Shown here: positions 16,235 through 22,730 of the stretch, piece by piece
How the letters are laid out: each line of letters opens with the position of its first letter
How positions within the stretch are numbered: the stretch's first letter is position 1
NCBI RefSeq assembly: GCF_025061645.1
Contig: NZ_JANYMP010000017.1
Location: 62,001 to 126,000 of the forward strand
Length of the DNA stretch: 64,000 bases
Direction: 5' to 3'
Source of the DNA: Umezawaea endophytica
Lineage (GTDB): Bacteria; Actinomycetota; Actinomycetes; Mycobacteriales; Pseudonocardiaceae
Position numbers and translations under genes: made by a program
Notes under the pieces: generated by a model
What the model was told of the DNA's origin: nothing
The model's database searches: none
Seen by the model: only the letters and a program-made list of their open reading frames with translations

Positions 16235-17688
16235 TGACGGGTACGCTGTACGGCGTCGGGGTCGGCCCCGGCGACCCCGAACTGGTCACGGTCAAGGCGG
16301 CCAGGCTGATCGGCGCGGCCGACGTGGTCGTGTTCCACAGCGCGCGGCACGGCCGCAGCATCGCCCGCTCGACCGCCGCGCCGTACTTGCGCGAAGGGCA
16401 GGTCGAGGAGCAACTGGTGTACCCGGTCACCACCGAGGACACCGACGACTACCAGGGCCAGATCGACGAGTTCTACGTGGAGTGCGCCGGCCGGCTGGCG
16501 GCGCACCTGGACGCCGGTCGGGACGTCGTCGTGCTGGCGGCGGGCGACCCGTTCTTCTACGGCTCGTACATGCACCTGCACAAGCGGTTGGCCCACCGGT
16601 ACCCGACGGAGGTCGTGCCCGGTGTGACGTCGGTGAGCGCCGGTTCGGCGGTGCTCGGCAGGCCGCTGGTGGAGCGCGACGAGGTGCTGACCATCCTGCC
16701 CGGCACGCTGCCGCCGGACGTGCTCGCCGAGCACTTGGCGCACACCGATTCCGCCGCGGTGATGAAGCTGGGGCGGACGTTCAAGGGCGTGCGGACGGCG
16801 CTGGAGTCGGCCGGTCGGCTGGACGACGCGTGGTACGTGGAACGGGCCACCACGGGCAAGCAGCGGACCGCTCCGCTGTCCGAAGTGGACCCGGACACCG
16901 TGCCGTACTTCTCGCTGGCCGTCCTGCCCTCCAAGGCCCGCGAGCGCACGGCGTTCGGCGAGGTCGTCGTGGTCGGGCTCGGCCCGGCCGGACGGGAGTG
17001 GTTGACGCCAGAGGCCCGCGAAGCGCTGGCGTCGGCGGACGACCTGATCGGCTACGGCCCGTACCTGGACCGCGTGCCGCCGAACCCGCACCAGCGCAAG
17101 CACCCGTCGGACAACCGGGTGGAGGCCGAGCGGGCCGCGTTCGCGCTGGACCTGGCCAAGTCCGGGTCGCGGGTGGTCGTGGTGTCGTCCGGCGACCCCG
17201 GTGTGTTCGCGATGGCCAGCGCGGTCCTCGAGGTCGGCGACGAGGAGCAGTTCGCCTCGGTGCCGGTGCGCGTGCTGCCCGGATTGACCGCCGCGCACGC
17301 CGTGGCCAGCAGGGTCGGTGCGCCACTGGGCCACGACTACTGCGTGGTCTCGCTGTCGGACCGGTTGAAGCCTTGGGAGGTCATCGCGGGCAGGGTCGAG
17401 GCCGCTGCGAAGGCGGACCTCGTGCTGGCGATCTACAACCCCGCGTCGCGCACCCGCACGTGGCAGGTCGAGGCGGCCCGTGACCTCCTGCTGGCGCACC
17501 GCTCCCCCGACACCCCCGTGGTGATCGGCCGGGACGTGGGCGGCCCGCAGGAGGACGTCCGCGTCGTGCGGCTGGCCGACCTGGACCCGTCGGTGGTGGA
17601 CATGCGCTGCCTGCTGCTCATCGGTTCCACCACGACGCGGATCACCGGCAGGGGCCAGGTCTTCACGCCCCGCCGCTACCCCGCCTGA
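16234..17688 (+). CDS. cobIJ: Fused precorrin-2 C20- and precorrin-3B C17-methyltransferase CobIJ
   Basis: A 484-residue fusion of two SAM-dependent tetrapyrrole methylases. The N-terminal half (1 to about 235) is CobI: 'LYGVGVGPGDPELVTVKAAR', 'VVLAAGDPFFYGSYMHLHKR' and 'VVPGVTSVSAGSA'. The C-terminal half (about 240-484) is CobJ: 'VVVVGLGPAGREWLTPEARE', 'YGPYLDRVPPNPHQRKHPSD', 'VVVVSSGDPGVFAMASAV' and 'LAIYNPASRTRTWQ'. The ATG at 16234 shares its A with the cobH stop codon. The two activities flank the CobG step, so the fusion and CobG could form a channel. The 3' end overlaps the convergent cobK by 26 bp. Such cobI-cobJ fusions are known in actinomycetes. Confidence 0.95.
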   Translation: MTGTLYGVGVGPGDPELVTVKAARLIGAADVVVFHSARHGRSIARSTAAPYLREGQVEEQLVYPVTTEDTDDYQGQIDEFYVECAGRLAAHLDAGRDVVVLAAGDPFFYGSYMHLHKRLAHRYPTEVVPGVTSVSAGSAVLGRPLVERDEVLTILPGTLPPDVLAEHLAHTDSAAVMKLGRTFKGVRTALESAGRLDDAWYVERATTGKQRTAPLSEVDPDTVPYFSLAVLPSKARERTAFGEVVVVGLGPAGREWLTPEAREALASADDLIGYGPYLDRVPPNPHQRKHPSDNRVEAERAAFALDLAKSGSRVVVVSSGDPGVFAMASAVLEVGDEEQFASVPVRVLPGLTAAHAVASRVGAPLGHDYCVVSLSDRLKPWEVIAGRVEAAAKADLVLAIYNPASRTRTWQVEAARDLLLAHRSPDTPVVIGRDVGGPQEDVRVVRLADLDPSVVDMRCLLLIGSTTTRITGRGQVFTPRRYPA

Positions 17689-18382
17689 CCCACTCGACCG
17701 CCGCGTCGACCGAGTCCACGGTCGGCGCGGCGGGCGGCGGTGGGCGGCGCACGACCACCACGGGGACGCCGAGCAGCCGGGCCGCGGCCAGTTTCGCCGA
17801 CGTCTGCCCGCCACCGCTGTCCTTGGTGACCAGCACGTCGATCGCGTGCTCCCGCATCAGCGCCACCTCACCGTCCACGGTGAACGGTCCCCGGTCCAGC
17901 AGCACGTGGATCCGTTGGGGCATCGGCGGTTCCGGCGGATCGACCGACCTCGCCAGGAAGAACTGGCCGCACCCGGCGAACACGCCGACGTCCTGCCGCC
18001 CGGTCGTCAGGAACACCCGCTCGCCGGGCAGGTCCGCGGCGGCCTCTTCCAGCGACCCGACCCACCGCCAGTCGTCGCCGGGCCCCGCCGTCCAGCCGGG
18101 GCGGCGCAGCACCAGCAGCGGCACCCCCGCACGCGCGGTGGCCTCGACGGCGTGCGCGGTCATGGTCGCGGCGAACGGGTGGGTCGCGTCGACGACGGCC
18201 GTAATCCCGTTGGCGCGCAACCACTCCACCAGCCCGTCGACCCCGCCGAACCCGCCGACCCGCACCTCGCCCTCCGGCAACCGCGGAGCGGCCACCCGGC
18301 CCGCGAGCGAGGAGACCACCTCACCGGGCAACCGCGCCGCCAACCGTCGCGCCTCACCGGTGCCACCGAGGATCAGGATCAC
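17663..18382 (-). CDS. cobK: Precorrin-6A reductase CobK
   Basis: A 239-residue NADPH-dependent reductase that reduces precorrin-6A at the C18-C19 bond. Family features are the N-terminal Rossmann motif 'ILILGGTGEARRLAARL', 'AVVDATHPFAATMTAHAVEA', 'RVFLTTGRQDVGVFA' and 'DVLVTKDSGGGQTSAKLAAA'. GTG at 18382 has no ribosome binding site; a TAACAT hexamer 6 nt ahead suggests leaderless transcription. It faces the cobGHIJ operon and overlaps it at the 3' end, so its expression is separate from that operon. Confidence 0.93.
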   Translation of the reverse strand: MILILGGTGEARRLAARLPGEVVSSLAGRVAAPRLPEGEVRVGGFGGVDGLVEWLRANGITAVVDATHPFAATMTAHAVEATARAGVPLLVLRRPGWTAGPGDDWRWVGSLEEAAADLPGERVFLTTGRQDVGVFAGCGQFFLARSVDPPEPPMPQRIHVLLDRGPFTVDGEVALMREHAIDVLVTKDSGGGQTSAKLAAARLLGVPVVVVRRPPPPAAPTVDSVDAAVEWVRRGSGGA

Positions 18383-18427
18383 CGGGCCATGTTATTCGCC
18401 GTTCTTCAACGCCGCACTATCGAGTGA

Positions 18428-18455
18428 TTGACGCCGTTTCATCCCAGCGGATACG
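18428..18455 (+). promoter_or_regulatory. Possible promoter of the secreted SH3-like gene
   Basis: TTGACG (18428-18433) and GATACG (18450-18455) are separated by 16 bp. The -35 is good and the -10 weak. A GCGAATC/GATTCGC stem-loop (18476-18482, 18487-18493) lies in the resulting leader before the ribosome binding site GGGGAGG (18534-18540). Confidence 0.4.
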
Positions 18456-18545
18456 GTCATTTCACCTGGGGAGGTGCGAATCGGGGGATTCGCCGGAAAA
18501 AGATCACGAAAAAACCCTCTCCAGGAACTGACAGGGGAGGAATTC

Positions 18546-18923
18546 ATGCGTACCACCATCAAGTCACTGGCGGCCGTCGCCGCCATCGCGGTGAGCGCGC
18601 TCGTGTCGCTGGCGCCTTCGGCCGTCGCCGAGCCGGACAAGCCGGGGGCAGGCGTGTCGGTCCAGGCGGTGTGCCCGAACACCAACTGGAGGGACGCCGA
18701 CTCGCGCACCGACCACTCCACCGGCGCGGCGAACATCCGCACCGGCACCGGCACGAACTGCACGGCAGTGGGCCAGGCGCAGCGCGGTCACCTGCTCGAC
18801 ATGCACTGCTACACCGAGGGCGACGGCGGCACGTGGTCCCACGTGCGCGACACCGTGACGGGCAAGCAGGGCTGGATCAAGGACAGCCTGCTCCAGAACG
18901 CGGGCTCGTTCGTCCACTGCTGA
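18546..18923 (+). CDS. Small secreted SH3-like protein
   Basis: A 125-residue exported protein with a signal peptide ('TIKSLAAVAAIAVSALVSLA', cleavage near 'AVAEPD'). The mature part of about 95 residues has four cysteines and an SH3b-like pattern: 'ANIRTGTGTNCTAVGQAQRG' (the 'hNhRtGPs' type strand), 'DMHCYTEGDGGTWSHVRDTV' and 'GKQGWIKDSLLQ'. Bacterial SH3 domains of this sort usually bind cell-wall peptides, so it is probably a wall-associated protein. It is an outsider within the cobalamin genes. The 3' end, including the stop codon, is duplicated just downstream (see repeat 18909-18956). Confidence 0.8.
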   Translation: MRTTIKSLAAVAAIAVSALVSLAPSAVAEPDKPGAGVSVQAVCPNTNWRDADSRTDHSTGAANIRTGTGTNCTAVGQAQRGHLLDMHCYTEGDGGTWSHVRDTVTGKQGWIKDSLLQNAGSFVHC

Positions 18924-18956
18924 TCACCGCCTTTCGTCCACTGCTGATTACCGCCT
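18909..18956 (+). repeat. 24-bp tandem duplication covering the stop codon of the SH3-like gene
   Basis: Copy one (18909-18932) and copy two (18933-18956) differ at one base. Copy one contains the last four codons and the TGA of the gene; copy two repeats the same codons and TGA after it. The duplicated piece has no coding role. Confidence 0.85.
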
Positions 18957-18987
18957 GAGGGGCTCGCGGACGCGCGAGCCCCTCAGG
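18954..18987. terminator. Strong bidirectional terminator between the SH3-like gene and cobM
   Basis: Perfect 15-bp arms (18954-18968 and 18973-18987, starting CCTGAGGGGCTCGCG) enclose a GACG loop. The right arm contains the stop codon of the minus-strand cobM (18983-18985), and the left arm follows the SH3-like gene directly. Confidence 0.85.
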
Positions 18988-19726
18988 GGCGGCAGCGTTC
19001 GGCGGAATAGAGGTGGCTGTCCAGGAATTGGGTCGCGCCGAGGACTCGGCCCACCATGATTACGGCGGTGCGTTTGACATCGGCCGCTTTCACCTTTTCC
19101 GCGATGTCGGACAAAGTGCCGCGGATGACGATTTCGTCTTCCCGACTGGCGCGGGCCACCACGGCGACCGGGCATTCCGCGCCGTAATTCGGCAGCAGTT
19201 CCGCGACCACCTCGTCGATCCGCTGCACGGCCAGGTGCAGCACCATCGTCGCCCCGGAAGCGCCCAGCGTCGCCAGGTCCTCGCCCGGCGGCATCGGGGT
19301 GGCGCGGGCCGCCGTGCGGGTCAGGACGACGGTCTGCCCGACGCCCGGCACGGTCAGCTCCCGCTTCAGCGAGGCCGCGGCGGCGGCGAACGCGGGCACG
19401 CCCGGTGTCACGTCGTACGGCACGCCCGCGGCGTCCAGCCTGCGCATCTGCTCGGCCATGGCGCTGAACACCGACGGGTCGCCGGAGTGCAGGCGGGCCA
19501 CGTCGTGGCCCGCCTCGTGCGCCGCGACCAGTTCCGCCACGATCTCGTCCAGCGTCAGGTTCGCCGTGTCGACGAGCCGCGCGCCGGGCGGGCAGTGGTC
19601 GAGCAGTTCGACGGGCACGAGCGCGCCCGCGTACAGGCAGACCGGCGAAGAACCGATCAACTTGGCTCCACGCAAGGTGATCAGGTCTGCGGCGCCGGGT
19701 CCGGCGCCGATGAAGTGGACGGTCAC
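18983..19726 (-). CDS. cobM: Precorrin-4 C11-methyltransferase CobM
   Basis: A 247-residue SAM-dependent methylase that converts precorrin-4 to precorrin-5. Family features are 'VHFIGAGPGAADLITLRGAK', 'SPVCLYAGALVPVELL', 'VARLHSGDPSVFSAMAEQM', 'VTPGVPAFAAAAASLKREL', 'VVLTRTAARATPMPPGE' and 'ATMVLHLAVQRIDEVV'. GTG at 19726 overlaps the cobL stop (GTGA), so the gene is translationally coupled as the third member of the PPOX-cobL-cobM operon. Confidence 0.95.
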   Translation of the reverse strand: MTVHFIGAGPGAADLITLRGAKLIGSSPVCLYAGALVPVELLDHCPPGARLVDTANLTLDEIVAELVAAHEAGHDVARLHSGDPSVFSAMAEQMRRLDAAGVPYDVTPGVPAFAAAAASLKRELTVPGVGQTVVLTRTAARATPMPPGEDLATLGASGATMVLHLAVQRIDEVVAELLPNYGAECPVAVVARASREDEIVIRGTLSDIAEKVKAADVKRTAVIMVGRVLGATQFLDSHLYSAERCRP

Positions 19727-20889
19727 TCGGTCTCCTTCGTCACGGCCCACGTGGTGACCGGCATGTGCGGGCGCCAGCCGGTGAACCCACCGACCGGTGA
19801 GCCGCGGTTGATCGCGATCCTGGTCAGGTCGCCGCCCAGCCGCGGGTGCCACGCGGCGATGACGGCCTCGGACTCCAGCGTCACGGCGTTGACGACGAGC
19901 CTGCCGCCGGGCAGCAGCGCTTCCCAGCAGGCTTCCACCACGCCGGGCACGGTGAGGCCACCGCCGATGAACACGGCTGACGGCCGTTCCAGGCCCTCCA
20001 GCGCCTCCGGGGCCTTGCCGACGACCACGTGCACGCCCGGCACCCCCAGGGCGCGCGCGTTGCGACCGATCCGCTCGGCCCGCTCGGGGTGGTGCTCGAT
20101 CCCGAACGCCCGGCAGGCGGGGTGCACGCGGGCCCACTCGATGGCGATGCTGCCCGCGCCCGCGCCGACGTCCCACAGGAGTTGGCCGGGCACCGGCGCG
20201 AGCTGCGCGAGCGTCACGGCCCGCACCTCGCGCTTGGTGATCTGGCCGTCGTGCTCGTAGTCGGACTCGGGCAGTCCGGGCACCCGCGACCGCACGGCGG
20301 TGCCGACGACCTCGATCGCCAGCACGTGCAACGGGTCCACGTAGGACAGGTCGTCGTGCACGCGTTCTCCCGGCCCGCCAAGGCGTTCCAGCACCGTGAC
20401 GACGCTGTCGCCGTACCCGCGAGCCGCGAGCAGGTCCGCGACCGCCAACGGCGTGGACCCCAGCACGAGCACCCGACGGCCGGGGTGCAGCACGGGGTGC
20501 AGCAGCTCGACCGGCTTGCCCACCGTGCTGACCACCTCCACGTCGTCGACGGGCCACCCGAGCCGCGCGCACGCCAGCGAGACGGACGACGGGTGCGGCA
20601 CGATCCGCACGCGGTCGGCTCCCAGCAACCGGATCAGCGTGGACCCGATCCCGTGGAACAGCGGATCACCGCTGGCCAGCACGCACACCCGCCGGTGCCG
20701 GTTCGCCTCGAACAGCCCCGGCAGCGCGGGCAGCATCGGCGACGGCCACGTGACCCGCTCGTGGTCTCCCGGCACCATCTCCAGTTGCCGCGCGTCGCCC
20801 ATCAGCACCTGTGCGGCCTCGACCTCGTCACGGGCGGCGGGCGACAGCCCGTCCCACCCGTCGACGCCGATGCCGACGACCGCGATCAC
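19723..20889 (-). CDS. cobL: Precorrin-6Y C5,15-methyltransferase (decarboxylating) CobL
   Basis: A 388-residue two-domain enzyme equal to CbiE plus CbiT. The N-terminal half has tetrapyrrole methylase motifs ('IAVVGIGVDGWDGLSPAARD', 'RVCVLASGDPLFHGIGSTLI', 'SSVSLACARLGWP'). The C-terminal half has a Rossmann methyltransferase ('KREVRAVTLAQLAPVPGQLL', 'WDVGAGAGSIAIEWARVHP', 'AVFIGGGLTVPGVVEACW'). It methylates C5 and C15 and decarboxylates the C12 acetate. GTG at 20889 overlaps the stop of the upstream flavoprotein gene by 4 nt, and its own stop overlaps cobM. Confidence 0.95.
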   Translation of the reverse strand: MIAVVGIGVDGWDGLSPAARDEVEAAQVLMGDARQLEMVPGDHERVTWPSPMLPALPGLFEANRHRRVCVLASGDPLFHGIGSTLIRLLGADRVRIVPHPSSVSLACARLGWPVDDVEVVSTVGKPVELLHPVLHPGRRVLVLGSTPLAVADLLAARGYGDSVVTVLERLGGPGERVHDDLSYVDPLHVLAIEVVGTAVRSRVPGLPESDYEHDGQITKREVRAVTLAQLAPVPGQLLWDVGAGAGSIAIEWARVHPACRAFGIEHHPERAERIGRNARALGVPGVHVVVGKAPEALEGLERPSAVFIGGGLTVPGVVEACWEALLPGGRLVVNAVTLESEAVIAAWHPRLGGDLTRIAINRGSPVGGFTGWRPHMPVTTWAVTKETE

Positions 20890-21284
20890 ACGGTCCCCAG
20901 CGCTCGGGCGACCTTGATCTCGATCACCACGCGCTGCGGGTTCACCCGCGGCGTCCGGTACCGGGCCGCGTAGCGGCGCTCGGCGTCGGCCACCACCTCG
21001 GGTTCGCGCCGCACCACGGCGCGCCCCTCCAACGTCGACCACCGACGACCGTCCACCTGGCACACGGCGGCGGGGACGCCGTCCTCGCCACCGGCGAGGA
21101 CGTGCCGGACCTTGTGCGAGGTGCCGGACGTGATCACCCGCGCGACTCCGGCCTCCACGTCCACCGTCACCCCGACGGGCACCACGTGCGGCGTCCCGTC
21201 GGCGCGCACGGTGGTCAACGTGCACAGGTGGCGCTCGGCCCAGAACCCCTCGAAGTCGGCGCCCTTGTTCGTCAGCATGCGCAC
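20886..21284 (-). CDS. PPOX-class flavin/F420-binding protein
   Basis: A 132-residue pyridoxamine-5'-phosphate-oxidase-like split-barrel protein. It shows 'HLCTLTTVRADGTPHVVPVG', 'ARVITSGTSHKVRHVLAG' and 'WSTLEGRAVVRREPEVVADA', the pattern of actinomycete PPOX-class F420-dependent enzymes. It heads the operon with cobL and cobM through GTGA coupling, so a link to corrinoid chemistry or to cofactor redox state is plausible but not shown by the sequence. ATG at 21284 has no evident ribosome binding site; ATG at 21278 is the alternative. Confidence 0.82.
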   Translation of the reverse strand: MRMLTNKGADFEGFWAERHLCTLTTVRADGTPHVVPVGVTVDVEAGVARVITSGTSHKVRHVLAGGEDGVPAAVCQVDGRRWSTLEGRAVVRREPEVVADAERRYAARYRTPRVNPQRVVIEIKVARALGTV

Positions 21285-21345
21285 ATCATGCTTGACCCCC
21301 GCTGCTAGGGTTTGGGACGTGCACGTGACGCGCCGATTTACCCAC

Positions 21346-21373
21346 CCCCGGCCGGTAGTACCGGTCGCCGGGG
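21346..21373 (+). promoter_or_regulatory. Leader stem-loop before the PheRS-like gene
   Basis: CCCCGGC (21346-21352) pairs with GCCGGGG (21367-21373), with an inner CGGT/ACCG stem (21353-21356, 21360-21363) and an AGT loop. It lies about 80 nt before the ATG at 21456. The T-box consensus is not present, so amino-acid control through a T-box is not supported. Confidence 0.4.
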
Positions 21374-21455
21374 TTCGCAGCGCGCGCTGACACGACCCGG
21401 TGACGGACCGGCCGAGGGGATCCCCCGCCCGTCCACCTCACCGACAGGACCCACC

Positions 21456-22553
21456 ATGCTCCCGCGCGACCTCAGCGACCCCGCACAGGGGCCCCACGCC
21501 ATCCAGTTGATCCTGAACGACATCCTCACCGCGACGACGGACACCGCCGACCTGCGCGTGGTCCGCGAAGACCCGGTCACCACCATCGCCGACAACTACA
21601 CCAACCTCGGCTACCCGCCGGACGCCATCACCAGGGACGCGAGGTACACCAGGTACCTCGACGACGAACGGGTGCTCCGCAGCCACGCCAGCGCCATGAT
21701 CCCCTTGTCGCTCAGGAGACTGGCGGCCGAGGGCGACACCTGGGACGACGTCCTGCTGGCCTGCGTGGGCGCGGTCTACCGCCGCGACACCGTGGACCGC
21801 GTGCACACCGGCACCCCGCACCAACTAGACCTGTGGCGCATCAGCCGCACACCGCGCGACCTGGACACCTTGGTGGTCAACGCCATCCGCGGCGCACTGC
21901 CAGACAGGACCCTGCGCCTGATCCCGGCCACCCACCCGTACACCGAGAACGGCAGCCAGGTGGACGTCTGGGTGGACGGCACCTGGCTGGAGGTGGCCGA
22001 ATGCGGCCTAACGGCAAGGCACGTCCTGGACAGGGCAGCCCTACCGACCACCGTCACCGGCATCGCACTTGGCCTCGGCCTGGACCGACTACTCATGCTC
22101 CGCAAGGGCATCACCGACATCAGACTGCTCAAGGCAACAGACCCGAGAATCGCCAACCAGATGCAAGACCTGACCCCCTACCGCCCAGTCTCCAAACACC
22201 CACCGGTGTCACGAGACCTCTCCATAGCAGTAGACGAGAACGCAGACGACGAAACCCTGGGCGACCAGGTACGCACAGCGATCGGCGACCTCGCAGAGGA
22301 GATCAAGGTCCTCTCCCAAACCCCCGTAGAAGACCTCCCGAACGCAGCCGCCACCAGACTAGGCGCCAAACCAGGCCAAAAGAACGTCCTGCTCAGAATC
22401 GTCCTACGCGACCTGAGCCGCACCCTCACCGACGACGAGGCCAACCAAGCACGCGACACCGTCTACACCGCCCTGCACCAGGGCACCACCAGCCAAAGCC
22501 CCACCAGCCTGAGCACCACCAGCCCATGGACTGACCCACCCACGACGGACTGA
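21456..22553 (+). CDS. Single-chain PheRS-like class II aminoacyl-tRNA-synthetase homologue
   Basis: A 365-residue protein joining a PheS-like class II catalytic core to a ferredoxin-fold anticodon-binding (FDX-ACB) domain normally found at the end of PheT. Core features are motif 2 'VLRSHASAMIPLSLRRL', 'CVGAVYRRDTVDRVHTGTPH' and motif 3 'GIALGLGLDRLLMLRKGITD'. The tail (about 265-355) reads 'HPPVSRDLSIAVDEN' to 'RDLSRTLTDDEANQARDTVY'. This is the layout of mitochondrial PheRS; the N-terminal coiled coil of bacterial PheS is absent. Housekeeping PheRS in actinomycetes is the two-gene pheST, so this is probably a paralogue: a tRNA ligase for a special purpose, a resistance copy, or a ligase acting on another carrier. 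ATG at 21456 has a modest AGGA ahead; the ORF extends to 21312 without a better start. Confidence 0.8.
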   Translation: MLPRDLSDPAQGPHAIQLILNDILTATTDTADLRVVREDPVTTIADNYTNLGYPPDAITRDARYTRYLDDERVLRSHASAMIPLSLRRLAAEGDTWDDVLLACVGAVYRRDTVDRVHTGTPHQLDLWRISRTPRDLDTLVVNAIRGALPDRTLRLIPATHPYTENGSQVDVWVDGTWLEVAECGLTARHVLDRAALPTTVTGIALGLGLDRLLMLRKGITDIRLLKATDPRIANQMQDLTPYRPVSKHPPVSRDLSIAVDENADDETLGDQVRTAIGDLAEEIKVLSQTPVEDLPNAAATRLGAKPGQKNVLLRIVLRDLSRTLTDDEANQARDTVYTALHQGTTSQSPTSLSTTSPWTDPPTTD

Positions 22554-22616
22554 CACGAAAGCACCCAACTGGAAGGAGCCCACACCTCCCCCGCCGCCCC
22601 GATCCCCAGCGCCCTC

Positions 22617-22675
22617 AGCTTCGCACCCGTTTTGTCAAGGCATCTTTCCCGCCTTGACAAAACGGGTGCGAAGCT
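22617..22675. terminator. Perfect 25-bp inverted repeat (bidirectional terminator or REP-like element)
   Basis: Arms 22617-22641 and 22651-22675 are perfectly complementary over 25 bp, with a 9-nt loop ATCTTTCCC. The sequence runs AGCTTCGCACCCGTTTTGTC and onwards. It sits between convergent genes ending at 22553 (+) and 22731 (-), as a terminator would. However, the arms are longer than needed and the base composition (TTTTGTCAAGG) differs from the flanks, so a mobile or interspersed element is possible. Confidence 0.8.
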
Positions 22676-22730
22676 CGAGACACTTGAGCGACCGGGGCAC
22701 CTCTCCCACCCACCCCCCAACCCCCAACCC

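Noticed and set aside
18428-18545. c-di-AMP (ydaO) riboswitch before the SH3-like wall protein
   Set aside because: Such switches often precede wall proteins in actinomycetes and some words look alike, but the leader is too short and the full conserved core is absent.
21292-21455. T-box leader before the PheRS-like gene
   Set aside because: A leader stem-loop exists, but the conserved T-box sequence and specifier loop are not found.
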